A DNA stretch of 64,000 bases from an uncultured Sulfolobales archaeon (GCA_938073905.1 CALJEN010000009.1:82718-146717), one strand, 5' to 3'. Numbered from the stretch's first letter, positions 8,632 through 17,280 are shown. The notes: generated by a model not told the origin, from the sequence alone. Translations and numbers: made by a program.

Positions 8632-9645
8632 TCACCGGGCCAGCTGTGCCTCCTTCCCCCGCTTGCTCATCACGTACTCGTAAGCCGAGTAGGCCGCTAC
8701 GGCCCCCTCCGCGACCGCCGTCACCACCTGGTCGAACTTCTTCTTGTGGGGACCGCCGGTGCAATCCCCCGCAGCGAACAGACCCTCTACGTTCGTCCTC
8801 TGCCCGGGCCACACGACGGCGTAGCCGTACTCGTCCAGCTCTAGGCCGATGCTCTTCAGGAACTCGACGGGAGGCTCCATCCCTATCTCGATGATTATCC
8901 CCGATACCCTGAGCTCCCTCTCCTCACCCGTGAGGACGTTCCTCACCCTGACCCACTCGACCCTATCGGTCCCGCCTATCTCGGTGACCACGGAGTTGAG
9001 GACGGGCTCTATCTTCGGGTTCCTCCCGATCAGGTCGACGTATACCGGGAAGGCCCTGAAGCTATCCCTCCTGTGGACGAGGTAGACCCTCGAGGCGTAG
9101 GAGGCTGTGAGCAGGGCCCCCTGGAGGGCGGCGTTCCCGCCCCCGACGACCACCACCTCCTTGTCCTTGAACAGGGGCGCGTCGCACGGGGCGCAGTACG
9201 ACACCCCTCGCCCCGCCAGCCTGTCCTCTCCCGGAACCCCGAGCTTCCTCCTCAGGCTGCCGACGGCTATCACGACCGCCTGGGCCCTGAAGGCGCCCGA
9301 TGTCCGCGAGACCACCTCGAAGTGCTCCCCGGTTTTCCTGACCTCCACCACTCTATCGGCGAGCACCGGGACTCCGTACTTCGCTACGTGGGACTCGAAC
9401 CTCTTCGCGAGCTCGGGACCGGGCACGTCCTGGATCCCGATGTAGTCGTCTATCACTCCAGCGTTGTTCAGAGTCCCGCCGACTTGCTCTGCGATCAGCA
9501 GCGTCTTGAGGGCGAACCTGGCGGCGTAGAGCGCTGCGGAGAGCCCGGCCGGACCTCCACCTACCACTATCACGTCGAAGAGCTCTCCTGGAGCTACCCT
9601 AGCCGTGGGTCTCAGCCTGAGCGCGAGCCTCGAACCCTGCCCCAA
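8632..9645 (-). CDS. thioredoxin reductase-like FAD/NAD(P)H oxidoreductase
   Basis: The FAD motif VVGGGPAGLSAALYAARF, the redox pair CAPC (in SYCAPCD), the second dinucleotide motif VVVGGGNAALQGA and the C-terminal GLFAAGDC identify the TrxR family. It transfers reducing equivalents to thioredoxin- or glutaredoxin-like proteins. The frame is open back to an ATG at 9714, but that would put the start on top of the promoter. The TATA-like TTATTTTG at about 9674-9683 points to a transcript starting near 9650, so the TTG at 9645 is chosen, leaving about 20 residues before the FAD motif. The active site has Pro instead of the usual Thr/Val between the cysteines. Confidence 0.9.
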   Translation of the reverse strand: MGQGSRLALRLRPTARVAPGELFDVIVVGGGPAGLSAALYAARFALKTLLIAEQVGGTLNNAGVIDDYIGIQDVPGPELAKRFESHVAKYGVPVLADRVVEVRKTGEHFEVVSRTSGAFRAQAVVIAVGSLRRKLGVPGEDRLAGRGVSYCAPCDAPLFKDKEVVVVGGGNAALQGALLTASYASRVYLVHRRDSFRAFPVYVDLIGRNPKIEPVLNSVVTEIGGTDRVEWVRVRNVLTGEERELRVSGIIIEIGMEPPVEFLKSIGLELDEYGYAVVWPGQRTNVEGLFAAGDCTGGPHKKKFDQVVTAVAEGAVAAYSAYEYVMSKRGKEAQLAR

Positions 9646-9670
9646 GCTGTCACCGGCTCGGTCCTCCCTG

Positions 9671-9726
9671 CTATCAAAATAAGGTGTTCCGAGCGCCCCG
9701 ACCTCGGGAGTCAATGCTTATATACC
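9671..9726. promoter_or_regulatory. divergent promoter between TrxR and the DHH-like gene
   Basis: Plus strand CTTATATA near 9718-9725 lies about 28 bp before the GTG at 9751. Minus strand TTATTTTG near 9674-9683 lies about 30 bp before the TTG at 9645. Both spacings fit leaderless archaeal transcription. Confidence 0.6.
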
Positions 9727-9750
9727 CTCGGGTAGAGAGGGCGTTGACGC

Positions 9751-10767
9751 GTGACTAAAACAGGTGGTAAGGTGCTGAACCACTCAGGAGGTCCTAAGAC
9801 AGCAACGGTATACGTCGGTCTGGCCCTCGACGACGTGGTCGGTGCTGCCGCCCTCGCCGCGGCTCTGGGTAGGAAGGGCTACAGAGTGTACGTAGACCTC
9901 CCGATCAGGGAAGAGCTCAGCAACCTGAGGATCCTGGGGTCTTACGCCGTGGGGATACAGCCGAAGGGCGGGGTCAACATGGTCGACTCCATCGCCATGG
10001 TGTACAACAAGGCCAAGGGGATGGGCTACGTCTTCAGGTACGACGGTAACGGAAACGGCGAGGTCTTGATGAAGCTGCGCGCGGCGAGCTCCGTGACCGA
10101 GGTCGTGAGGGAGTATCTGAGCACGATCAGCGCCGACGTGGAGGTGCCCAAGCAGCTCCTAGACGACATCATAGCCCTGAACAACGGGAGCCCGGACAAG
10201 CTGAGCAAAGTCGGAAGGGTCCTCTACGGCGTCTACAGGCTCAAGTCCAACGACAAGAACGTCAGGACCATGGTCTACAACTACGTCTACAACTCCATCG
10301 TGACCAAGAACCTAAAGCTCCCGAGCGAGCTGCAACTCCTCTACAACGAGTACGAGAGGTCCCTCAAGCTCGTCGACGAGCTGATCAAGAGCGACAGGCT
10401 CGTAACGATAGGCCCCTACAAGGTGGCACTGCTGTCCTCCAAGCACAGCGACGAGTTCGTCGTCCAGAACATCGATTACCTCAAGCCCTTCGCCTCGGAG
10501 ATCCTCGCGCACGCGTGCCGCCAGAGGAGCCCAGCGTTCCTCATCTACGAGACGAGCCCGGGTGTACACGAGATCAGGGTATGCGTTAGGTACAACGTGA
10601 GCATAGCCAGGGTAGTCGGTTCCGTACCCAGGGACGTCCTGGACAGAGTCAGCATCTCGACCTCTCCCACATCGGTGCAGATAGAGTTCACAGATCCGTC
10701 TAAAGCAAGCGTCGACGAGGCCCTCGACATCGTCACCCGGATGATAGCCTCTCTGTCCAACGCGTGA
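9751..10767 (+). CDS. degenerate DHH/RecJ-superfamily protein (possible Cdc45/RecJ-like factor)
   Basis: 338 residues. The N-terminal segment LALDDVVGAAALAAALGRKGYRVYVDLP has the shape of the first DHH motif (normally HxDxDG followed by a helix) but the metal ligands are replaced, and no DHH triplet follows. The C-terminal third (SPAFLIYETSPGVHEIRVCVRY ... SVDEALDIVTRMI) resembles a DHHA1-like module. Inactivated RecJ paralogues serve as the Cdc45-like component of the archaeal CMG helicase in Crenarchaeota, so this is one candidate role; it could equally be another dead phosphoesterase. The GTG start is fixed by the TATA box 28 bp upstream. The amidohydrolase gene follows after 7 bp. Confidence 0.45.
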   Translation: MTKTGGKVLNHSGGPKTATVYVGLALDDVVGAAALAAALGRKGYRVYVDLPIREELSNLRILGSYAVGIQPKGGVNMVDSIAMVYNKAKGMGYVFRYDGNGNGEVLMKLRAASSVTEVVREYLSTISADVEVPKQLLDDIIALNNGSPDKLSKVGRVLYGVYRLKSNDKNVRTMVYNYVYNSIVTKNLKLPSELQLLYNEYERSLKLVDELIKSDRLVTIGPYKVALLSSKHSDEFVVQNIDYLKPFASEILAHACRQRSPAFLIYETSPGVHEIRVCVRYNVSIARVVGSVPRDVLDRVSISTSPTSVQIEFTDPSKASVDEALDIVTRMIASLSNA

Positions 10768-10774
10768 GAAAGCC

Positions 10775-12328
10775 GTGGGCGGGACTCTCGCTCTGATCGC
10801 CGGGAGGATCTACGCGAGCTTCAGGCCCCTGAGGGTAGTCCGGGGTCTGGTCGTACACCGCGGAAGGGTGCTCTACTCCGGGAGCAGCGAGGAGGCAGTC
10901 GCTATAGCGAAGAGACTGGGAGGCGACGTCCTGGAGCTTCCCGACTCGACGGTAGTCCCCGGTCTAGTGGACGCCCACACTCACCTAGAGTCCCTGGGGC
11001 TCGCGCTGAACTCGGTCGACCTAAGGGGCACTAGGTCTATCGAAGAGCTGAAGACCGCGCTGAGGGAGTGGTCCGCGGGGAGACCCGGGTGGGTCTTCGG
11101 GCGAGGCTGGGACCAGGAGAAGTTCAGAGAGGGCAGGTTCCCGACCCGCTGGGACGTAGACGAGGCCGTCGGGGACAGACCCGTCATACTCGTCAGGGTC
11201 TGCGGACACATGGCCCTCCTGAACACGGCCGCCGCTGAGGAGCTTAGGGTCGAAGAGCTGGCTAAGGAGAGGCTCGTCAGAAACGAGAGCGGGGAGTTCA
11301 CGGGTCTCGTAGTAGAGGAGGGGGTCGAGGCGGTCATGAGGCAGTTCTGGAGCAGGGTGGACGAGGAGGCTCTGGAACGCTACCTGCTGGACGCGGCGAG
11401 GCACGCCGTTCAGTACGGGGTGACGACCCTCGGCCTGGCCGGGGCCTCTCTCAGGACGGTGAGCTCTCTCGCTGGACTGTCCCTGAGCGGGAGGCTCCCG
11501 ACTAAGGTGATGGTATACCTAGGCCTCGAGGCGTTCAGGGAGCTCTCGAGGCTAGGTCAGCGGGCTCCGATGCTCTTCGGCAGGAGGGTCGGAATCGTGG
11601 GAGTGAAGCTCTTCGTAGACGGCTCTCTCGGGGCCAGGACGGCTTACCTGAGCGAGCCTTACGACGACGCACCGGAGACCCGCGGCCTAAAGCTTCTAGG
11701 CAGAAGAGAGATAGCCGAGGTCGCCTCGCGGGCGGAGAGGCTAGGGTTCCAGGTAGCAGTCCACGCGATAGGGGACGCGGCCCTGGACGAGGTCATAGAG
11801 GGACTGAGGGGCTTCAGGGGAAGGGCCAGGGTGGAGCACCTATCGGTCGTCAGGGACGACCAGCTGGTCAAGCTCGGAGAGCTCGGCGCGGTGGGGGTTG
11901 TCCAGCCCCACTTCATCTTGACGGACTGGTGGGTCCTCAGGAGGGTCGGGGCGAGGAGGGCCAGGTGGGTCTACAGATTCGGAGACCTCGGAAGGCACAT
12001 CCCGATAGCCCTATCGACCGATAGCCCGGTGGAGCCTATAGACCCGTGGGAAAACCTGTACGCAGCTCTCACCAGAGGCCTAAACGAGGGGATCGAGCTG
12101 GCCGAACACACGAGAGACCAGAGGCTCTCGGTGGCCGACGCCCTGCACTACTACACCTCGGGCTCCGCCTACGCTCTCGGCCTCGAGGACAGGATCGGGA
12201 GGCTCGAGCCGGGCTACGACGCAGACCTCGTCGTGCTAGACCGCGACCCGCTCGAGCTGGATGCCGAGGAGATAAGGAAGACCAGGGTCGTCGAGGTCTA
12301 CGTGGATGGAGAGAGGGTCTATCCTTAG
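10775..12328 (+). CDS. amidohydrolase family 3 (YtcJ-like) metal-dependent hydrolase
   Basis: 517 residues with the composite N-terminal beta domain, the metal-binding VVPGLVDAHTHLESLG, the conserved GWVFGRGWDQEKF, VGVKLFVDGSLGARTAYL (the lysine in the usual metal-bridging region), VHAIGDAALDEV and STDSPVEPIDPW near the C-terminus. These are the landmarks of amidohydrolase_3 enzymes, which hydrolyse amide or imide bonds; the natural substrate is not known for most archaeal members. The start is GTG at 10775, seven bases after the DHH-like gene. Its 3' end overlaps the E1-like gene by 23 bp in another frame, indicating translational coupling within a three-gene operon. Confidence 0.88.
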   Translation: MGGTLALIAGRIYASFRPLRVVRGLVVHRGRVLYSGSSEEAVAIAKRLGGDVLELPDSTVVPGLVDAHTHLESLGLALNSVDLRGTRSIEELKTALREWSAGRPGWVFGRGWDQEKFREGRFPTRWDVDEAVGDRPVILVRVCGHMALLNTAAAEELRVEELAKERLVRNESGEFTGLVVEEGVEAVMRQFWSRVDEEALERYLLDAARHAVQYGVTTLGLAGASLRTVSSLAGLSLSGRLPTKVMVYLGLEAFRELSRLGQRAPMLFGRRVGIVGVKLFVDGSLGARTAYLSEPYDDAPETRGLKLLGRREIAEVASRAERLGFQVAVHAIGDAALDEVIEGLRGFRGRARVEHLSVVRDDQLVKLGELGAVGVVQPHFILTDWWVLRRVGARRARWVYRFGDLGRHIPIALSTDSPVEPIDPWENLYAALTRGLNEGIELAEHTRDQRLSVADALHYYTSGSAYALGLEDRIGRLEPGYDADLVVLDRDPLELDAEEIRKTRVVEVYVDGERVYP

Positions 12329-13076
12329 GTACTCCAGGCAGCTGCCGCTTATAGGGGTCAAGGGTCAGGAGAGGCTCTCTAGCTCGACGGTTCTCGTGGT
12401 GGGGGCCGGGGGTCTCGGGAGCCCAGTCCTCCTCTACCTGGCGGCGGCCGGAGTCGGGAACATAGTCTTGGTGGACAGGGGCTACGTCGACCTGCCAGAC
12501 CTCAACAGGCAGATAGTGTACGACGAGGACGACTTGGGGAAGCCCAAGGCGGAGGCGGCCGCGGAGAGGCTGAGGAGGCTCAACAGCACCATAACCGTGA
12601 CCGGCTACAGCATGGACGTCATGGACGACTCCTTCGAGAAGCTCGTGGCGTCGACCGACGTGGTCGTGGACTGCCTCGACAACTGGCCCGCCAGGCTCAG
12701 ACTGAACGACCTGGCCGTGAGGTACTCGAAGCCCCTCGTCCACGCCGGGGTCTGGGGGACGTACGGTCAGGTGACCACGGTGATCCCCGGTCAAACGCCG
12801 TGCCTCAGGTGCCTGGCCCCCGGCGCCGCCGAGAGCGGAGGAGGGGAGGTCGCCTGCCCGATCACCGGCGCGTTCATCTGCCCCGTCATAGGGTTCACCC
12901 CGGCCATCCTCGGCCTCCTCGAGGTCTCCGAGGCGATCAGGCTCCTGCTCGGGGAGCGCCCGGTCCTCGCCGGGGTGCTGATGGTGGTAGACCTGAACAG
13001 CATGGAGTTCACCAAGATCAATGTGAAGAGGAGGAGCGACTGCCCGGTGTGCGGCCGGACGGGCTCCGCACCCTAG
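12306..13076 (+). CDS. E1-like adenylyltransferase, ThiF/MoeB/UbaA family
   Basis: The ATP-binding loop VLVVGAGGLGSPVLLYLAAAGVG, then VDLPDLNRQIVYDEDDLGKPKA, the DCLDNWPARLRLND segment and two zinc-binding pairs (CLRC near residue 168 and CPVC near 248) are all present in 256 residues. Such enzymes adenylate the C-terminal glycine of a ubiquitin-like beta-grasp protein. In archaea one E1 usually serves SAMP conjugation, molybdopterin sulfur transfer and tRNA thiolation. No beta-grasp partner is adjacent. There is a GEVACP segment near residue 179 but no obvious catalytic cysteine assignment can be made safely. The ATG lies inside the end of the amidohydrolase gene. Confidence 0.92.
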   Translation: MERGSILRYSRQLPLIGVKGQERLSSSTVLVVGAGGLGSPVLLYLAAAGVGNIVLVDRGYVDLPDLNRQIVYDEDDLGKPKAEAAAERLRRLNSTITVTGYSMDVMDDSFEKLVASTDVVVDCLDNWPARLRLNDLAVRYSKPLVHAGVWGTYGQVTTVIPGQTPCLRCLAPGAAESGGGEVACPITGAFICPVIGFTPAILGLLEVSEAIRLLLGERPVLAGVLMVVDLNSMEFTKINVKRRSDCPVCGRTGSAP

Positions 13077-13104
13077 GTGGTCAGCCCCGGAGAGACCGGC
13101 GGGT

Positions 13105-14139
13105 CTACAAGAGCTTTCGCGGGACGTATCTGCCTCTGATGGGCACCTCGTGGCCGCACCTCGGGCACCTGTGCCTGTCCCCGGTGCGGTCTAGACCGAA
13201 GTACGTCACCCTGTACCACGACCTCCGGACGAGGACTTTGCCGCACCTCGGACACCTGGTCGCCTCGTACTCCGGGTCGCCCACGTTCCCCACGTAAACG
13301 TACTCTATCCCGGCCCTCGCCGCGGCGCTCCTTATCTCTAGCAGCTTCCCCAGGGGAGTCGGGGGCTCCGACCACCTGTGCGCCGGGTGGTACCTGTTCA
13401 CGTGTAGGGGGACCGAGGACCCCAGGCAGCTGAGGTGCTTGTCTATTATCCACTCGTAGCACTCCTCGGAGTCGTTGGTGTTCGCCACCACCAGGTATAC
13501 CATCTCGACGTGGGCACCCGCGTCCAGAGCGAGCCTCGCGTTCCGGAAGACCTTCTCGTGGTCTACCCCAACCAGCGCCCTCCTCATGGACGGGCACCCC
13601 TTGATGTCTGCGGAGAACCCGTCGACGCCCGCCTTCGCAAGTGCCCCCAGAGCCTCCTCGGTGAAGTACATGTTGGTCACGACCATGGAGTACAGCCCGC
13701 GCTTCACCGCGAGCTCCGTAGCGTCGATCACGTAGTCCAGGTTGACCGCGGGCTCGTTGAAGCTGGCCGAGAGGCCCTCGTCACCCCTCCGCGCGGCGAC
13801 CTCCACCAGCCTCTCGGGACTGACGTATGGGTCTTCGGCGCGCGGGTGGGCGAAGCTCAGGTGGTGGTTCTGGCACCACGGACAGTAGAAGTTGCAGCCC
13901 CAGGTGGAGTACGTGAGCGCGGTGCTGTTCGGCCAGTAGTGGAAGAGGGGCTTTACCTCTATGGGTCTGCTCTCGAGGGCGCTCAGCCTCCCGTAGCCCA
14001 GGTGGACTAGCTTGCCGCCGTCGTTGAGGTAGTTGCCGCAGGCCCCCCTTCTCCCGGGTAGTATCAGGCACCTCCTCTCGCAGACGAGGCACCTGACAGT
14101 GCCTCCCTCGGAGCGCTCGTAGAACCTGGCCTCTCTCAC
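13105..14139 (-). CDS. amrS: AmmeMemoRadiSam-system radical SAM enzyme (AmrS-like)
   Basis: 344 residues. The N-terminal cysteine cluster CLVCERRCLI ... GACGN, the radical SAM motif CNFYCPWCQN (CX3CX2C), the downstream FNEPAVNLDYVID and the GFSADIKG segment are those of the archaeal PflA-like AmrS group. The extra C-terminal zinc ribbon CPRCGK ... CPRCGH adds to the usual core. The name comes from its genomic association with AMMECR1 and Memo proteins, neither of which is in this window; the substrate is unknown. The start ATG lies at 14139. Convergent with the E1 gene, with a 28-bp gap. Motif order and length make the family call firm. Confidence 0.9.
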   Translation of the reverse strand: MREARFYERSEGGTVRCLVCERRCLILPGRRGACGNYLNDGGKLVHLGYGRLSALESRPIEVKPLFHYWPNSTALTYSTWGCNFYCPWCQNHHLSFAHPRAEDPYVSPERLVEVAARRGDEGLSASFNEPAVNLDYVIDATELAVKRGLYSMVVTNMYFTEEALGALAKAGVDGFSADIKGCPSMRRALVGVDHEKVFRNARLALDAGAHVEMVYLVVANTNDSEECYEWIIDKHLSCLGSSVPLHVNRYHPAHRWSEPPTPLGKLLEIRSAAARAGIEYVYVGNVGDPEYEATRCPRCGKVLVRRSWYRVTYFGLDRTGDRHRCPRCGHEVPIRGRYVPRKLL

Positions 14140-14191
14140 ACGAGCGTCCTGGCTTCGAGAGGTATTAAGTAGCCGCGCCGAGTTCCCGGGG

Positions 14192-14416
14192 CTACTCCCC
14201 CTCCTTCTCCTTAGTTATGTCCCTGAGACTCTGGCACTTGAGTCTCTTCAGGAAATCGTCTAGCTGGTCTAGGGGGACCTTGATCGTGTAGAGGTACCTC
14301 TTCGTCCTCGCCTTGACCTTGGCTACGTTCTCTTTCGACCTCCTCATTACCCTACACTCCTTAGCTTTCTCGCTTATCCTCACGAACTCCTCCGGGTCCT
14401 TGACTTCGATCGGCAT
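14192..14416 (-). CDS. rpl38e: ribosomal protein eL38 (L38e)
   Basis: Seventy-four residues from the ATG at 14416 (MPIEVKDPEEFVRISEKAKE). The conserved features are the central KVKARTKRYLYTIKV strand segment and the C-terminal LKRLKCQSLRDI. eL38 is a small 50S protein found in eukaryotes and in part of the Thermoproteota and Korarchaeota, so it is also a lineage marker. An in-frame ATG five codons earlier (14431) is possible: the TATA box TTTTAAA at 14457-14465 predicts a transcript start near 14434, which would favour a leaderless start there. The N-terminus of known homologues favours 14416. Confidence 0.88.
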   Translation of the reverse strand: MPIEVKDPEEFVRISEKAKECRVMRRSKENVAKVKARTKRYLYTIKVPLDQLDDFLKRLKCQSLRDITKEKEGE

Positions 14417-14456
14417 CCCCGACCCCCGCATGCTCTAGTCCTGACTCACCAAGGGC

Positions 14457-14465
14457 TTTAAAAGC
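14457..14465 (-). promoter_or_regulatory. TATA box of rpl38e
   Basis: TTTTAAAGC on the minus strand, 26-34 bp before the first ATG of the frame. Confidence 0.6.
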
Positions 14466-14578
14466 TTTGAGGAGAGTCCGCACGCGAGCTCGGCGAGCCG
14501 GAAAGCATAATAACATGCTCGGAGAGCCGTCTCCGGGATACTGCTCTGGGCGCACTGCTCCCGAGGGCCTCTCGGGTC

Positions 14579-15028
14579 GTGAGCGGGGAGTTCCTAGACC
14601 ACGTGGTGTACTCGGTGTATAGGGCTGCGAACGAGCTAATGGGGGTGGAGAGGACTTGGGACCTCGTCCTGAGGGCTGGCGAGGTCCTTTACGAGAGGCT
14701 GGAGAGAGCCCTCGGTCTGGAGTCCATCGAGGACCCCGTGGAGGTTCTATCTAGGATAGCCGGGTGGCTCGAGGACGTGGGCTACGTAGAGCGGGCTGAG
14801 GTGAGGAGGGTCTCCGGAGACGAGTTCGAGTATGTCATGGGTAGACCGGTCATAGTGGGGGGAGCGGAGGAGCTGGTGAGGGAGGGCATGGTGCCCCCGC
14901 ACATCTCCACGTCCCTGATGTTCGCGGCGCTCAAGAGGCGTGGACTGAAGGCCGAGCTCGAGGAGACTCGCTTCCTGCCCGACGGCACAGCGGTCGAGAG
15001 GTGGAGGGTGGTCGGATCACCGTCGTAG
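14579..15028 (+). CDS. hypothetical protein, about 149 aa
   Basis: Not recognised. The N-terminal half is helical (FLDHVVYSVYRAANELMGVERTWDLVLRAGEVLYERLE), the C-terminal half is mixed alpha/beta and contains GMVPPHISTSLMFAALKRRG. The helical opening with a later small alpha/beta part recalls V4R or heme-NO-binding-like sensory domains, but no diagnostic residues were found. A TATA-like CATAATAAC near 14504 would start a transcript about 45 bp before the GTG at 14579, so either there is a short leader or the protein starts further upstream at a non-standard codon. Convergent with birA, 3 bp apart. Confidence 0.6.
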   Translation: MSGEFLDHVVYSVYRAANELMGVERTWDLVLRAGEVLYERLERALGLESIEDPVEVLSRIAGWLEDVGYVERAEVRRVSGDEFEYVMGRPVIVGGAEELVREGMVPPHISTSLMFAALKRRGLKAELEETRFLPDGTAVERWRVVGSPS

Positions 15029-15031
15029 CCC

Positions 15032-15988
15032 TCAGTGCTCCAGGTGGTGTACGTCCCCGGCTTCGATGTGGTGTCTGACCCCGGAGACCTCCACCGTAAG
15101 CCTTCCCAGCCTGTCGAGAGCCACAGCGCGCCCCACGATCTCCCTGCCGTCCCTGGTCACGACCCGTACCATCCTACCTATGGTCCCGGAGAGCTTAGTC
15201 CAGGACTCTATGACCCTCTCGGGCTTTCCTGACGAGAGGTGTCCGTAGTACGTCCTCAGCCTCGACAGCACTACCGCCAGGAGAGTCGCTCTGGGCACGC
15301 TGGCGCCCGCGAGCTCCCGCAGCGACGCGGCCGTTCCTCTGACCTCCTCGGGGATCTCGTTGTTGGCGTTCACACCCACGCCGAGGTACAGCACCCTCAC
15401 CCTGTCCGCCTCGGCCTCCCCCTCGACGAGCACGCCGCAGACCTTCCTCTCGCCGACCAGGACGTCGTTGGGCCATTTGACCCGCGCGTCGATGTCCAGC
15501 AGGGCCCTCAGGGTCTCGGCGACCGAGACCCCGGCCGCCAGGCTGAGGAGGTGCAGGGGACCGGTGAAGCCGGGCCTCAGTATCGTGGTGAACCAAAGGC
15601 CCCCTTTCGGTGCGTACCACGCGCGCCCCATCCTCCCCCTGCCCGAGGCCATCTCCTCGCATACGACGGTCGTCCAGCTGGTGGCTCCCGAGGCGGCGAT
15701 GTCCCTGGCTATGTCCTGGGAAGAGCGGGAGCACCTCTCGAAGTACACCACGGGCGCCCCCACGCCGGTGAGCGTCAGCAGCTCCCCGGTCCTCGAGAGG
15801 TCGTCCTCGAGGAGCATGCGGTAGCCCGAGCCTGGCACGGCCGCAACCGGTACGCCCCACCTCCTCAGCTCGTCGACCACCTTGTGGACGTAGGCCCTCG
15901 TCACTCCGAGCTCCGCGGCCAGGGACTCACCGCTGACCGGGCCGCGCCTCAGTATCGAGAGTACCAGGGCCTCGGACCTGCTGAGCAT
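15032..15988 (-). CDS. birA: bifunctional biotin-protein ligase / HTH repressor
   Basis: From the ATG at 15988 the protein has 318 residues: a winged-helix N-terminus (LSRSEALVLSILRRGPVSGESLAAELGVTRAYVHKVVDELR region), then the catalytic domain with the biotinyl-AMP loop SGRGRMGR, KGGLWFTTIL, VKWPNDVLV with the catalytic Lys/Asp area, and KVCGVLVEG, then a C-terminal SH3-like cap. It biotinylates acyl-CoA carboxylase carrier protein and may autoregulate biotin genes. The open frame continues to 16036, but the TATA box TTTTAAGC at 16012-16020 sits inside that extension and 24-32 bp before 15988, which fixes the shorter start. No biotin biosynthesis gene is adjacent. Confidence 0.93.
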   Translation of the reverse strand: MLSRSEALVLSILRRGPVSGESLAAELGVTRAYVHKVVDELRRWGVPVAAVPGSGYRMLLEDDLSRTGELLTLTGVGAPVVYFERCSRSSQDIARDIAASGATSWTTVVCEEMASGRGRMGRAWYAPKGGLWFTTILRPGFTGPLHLLSLAAGVSVAETLRALLDIDARVKWPNDVLVGERKVCGVLVEGEAEADRVRVLYLGVGVNANNEIPEEVRGTAASLRELAGASVPRATLLAVVLSRLRTYYGHLSSGKPERVIESWTKLSGTIGRMVRVVTRDGREIVGRAVALDRLGRLTVEVSGVRHHIEAGDVHHLEH

Positions 15989-16377
15989 CGGGTAAACCGT
16001 TAACAGACAGAATTTTAAGCTTCGACCGGACTCCATGTGTACAGCCGATGGAGCTGGACCGCGGGAGCTGCCTGCCGGGTTCTGGGCTAGGCATCGGTGC
16101 CTAGCCCTCGGGGCTCACAGCCCTCTTGCTCTCCGCGCTCGGAGCGGGTCTCCCCGCTCTCCATAGATGCTCGTCCACGCGCACCCGATGTTTGAGCTTT
16201 TCCGTTTTGAAACTACTGCCCGCGCCATCCGGCGGAGGGGCTCGGCCTCAGGGTCGTGGAGGTGGTTGCCGGAGTCCTTCCGGCGGTGGTACTCGATGTC
16301 GTCGTGCGCAGGTTGAAGCCGACCATCTCCGGGATGATGAGAGCCAACTGCGGAGAGCAGAGCTGGTGCGGTGGACG
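15989..16377. other. degenerate region of about 390 bp
   Basis: No convincing gene. It contains the birA promoter, one copy of the hairpin repeat (16075-16126), and a plus-strand open stretch with coding-like fragments interrupted by stops. A plus-strand ORF of 94 codons at 16126-16410 has no recognisable domain and is probably spurious. It looks like debris of a lost gene or element. Confidence 0.5.
16075..16126. repeat. hairpin-bearing repeat, copy 1
   Basis: The core is a perfect 10-bp inverted repeat: bases 16084-16093 pair with 16098-16107 around a 4-base loop TCGG. Flanks CCGGGTTCTG on the left and CTCGGGGCTCACAGCCCTC on the right match the second copy at 17263-17328 with few changes. 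Possibly the end of a decayed IS200/IS605-like element. Confidence 0.65.
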
Positions 16378-16896
16378 CTAGACTCCACGGAGGTGCCCGG
16401 AGGAGGCTAGAGCCTCAACCGCGATCCTCGCGGCGATAGAGCAGAGCCTACTGCACTTGAGCCTGGCACCGCTTTCCACGAACTCCCTCCACTCGTCCGG
16501 GTTTCTCAGGTCGTAGACCTTCCCGAAGAGCTTCAGGTGGAGGTCCCGGCACCTAACCGCTCCGAGCTCCTTCCTGAACTCGTCGAACACTCTCCCCGCG
16601 ACCTCCATTGCTCTGGCGTAGTCCGCCGACCCGGAGGTCGGCTCAAGCTTCTCGCGCCCCAGAGCCAGACCTATAGCCATGACGGCGCCCAGGAGAGCCC
16701 CGCAGACCTCGCCAGCTAGGGCGACACCCCCCGAGAGGGCGGAGGCCGCCTTGAAGGACCCCCGATCCTCGACGCCGATGGCTTCCTGGAGGGCCTTGAG
16801 GGTCATCTGGGCGCAGCCTCCGTAGACTCTGTGGAGCTCCTCCGCCAGAGTCGCTGTCCTCCTCGCTAGTTCCCGAGCTTCGGTCAGCGAAACCAC
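16378..16896 (-). CDS. C_GCAxxG_C_C family (putative redox-active) protein
   Basis: 172 residues with the family pattern: YGGCAQMTLKALQEAIGVED near the N-terminus, SGGVALAGEVCGALLGAVMAIGLALG in the middle, then isolated cysteines (CRDLHLKLFG and CSRLCSIAARIAVEAL) toward the C-terminus. The family is widespread in anaerobes and is thought to be redox-active or metal-binding, without a proven reaction. It lies alone inside a decayed stretch between the two hairpin repeats and could be part of a mobile cargo; codon use nevertheless appears normal. The start codon is GTG at 16896. Convergent with no intact neighbour. Confidence 0.8.
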   Translation of the reverse strand: MVSLTEARELARRTATLAEELHRVYGGCAQMTLKALQEAIGVEDRGSFKAASALSGGVALAGEVCGALLGAVMAIGLALGREKLEPTSGSADYARAMEVAGRVFDEFRKELGAVRCRDLHLKLFGKVYDLRNPDEWREFVESGARLKCSRLCSIAARIAVEALASSGHLRGV

Positions 16897-17084
16897 CGTA
16901 CTCTGATCTCACCGGCTCAAAAGTACTCTGTGAGGTGGCCTACTCTAGCGGCTCCCGGAACCCCTCGGTCGCACCGACTGTGCGGCAGCGCGAGGAGCTC
17001 CTCGGCGGAGAATTCCGGCGAAGGCCTCGCCGGACGGCTCACACGAGTCCGAGTCTGAACTTCCGACCGGAGCTCGACGCTTTG

Positions 17085-17280
17085 AGCCTTCTCTGGCACC
17101 ACCCCATCCATGAGCCCCCCATCTCCTCGAGCGCGAAGTCGCTCGTCCTCCCCACGGCCAGGAACCGCCCTCGTACATTACGGCGATCACATCGCTCAGC
17201 CGCAGTGTCTCCTCGAGGTCTACTGAGACTGGGAGAACTGTTCTTCCCCTGTTCCTCGCACCGGGTCCTGGGCTAAGCAT
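17085..17280 (-). pseudogene. C-terminal remnant of a sugar/nucleoside ABC transporter ATPase
   Basis: The minus-strand frame gives LPVSVDLEETLRLSDVIAVM (17182-17238 region), the end of the nucleotide-binding domain of RbsA/NupA-type ATPases (normally LLxSxDLDExxxLSDRIAVMYxGxI). After MYEGG the reading continues in another frame as FLAVGRTSDFALEEMG and then, after a second shift, as GLMDGV, matching the usual C-terminal tail. At least two frameshifts and the missing N-terminal part mark it as dead. No partner permease or binding protein remains nearby. Confidence 0.7.

Noticed and set aside
9646..9714. Longer TrxR N-terminus from ATG 9714
   Set aside because: It would begin inside the divergent promoter, and the added residues do not look like the family.
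16325..16350. GGATGATGA resembling a C box
   Set aside because: No CTGA box follows at a usable distance.
16126..16410. 94-codon plus-strand ORF
   Set aside because: Low-complexity, no conserved features, spans the hairpin repeat and the end of the C_GCAxxG_C_C gene.
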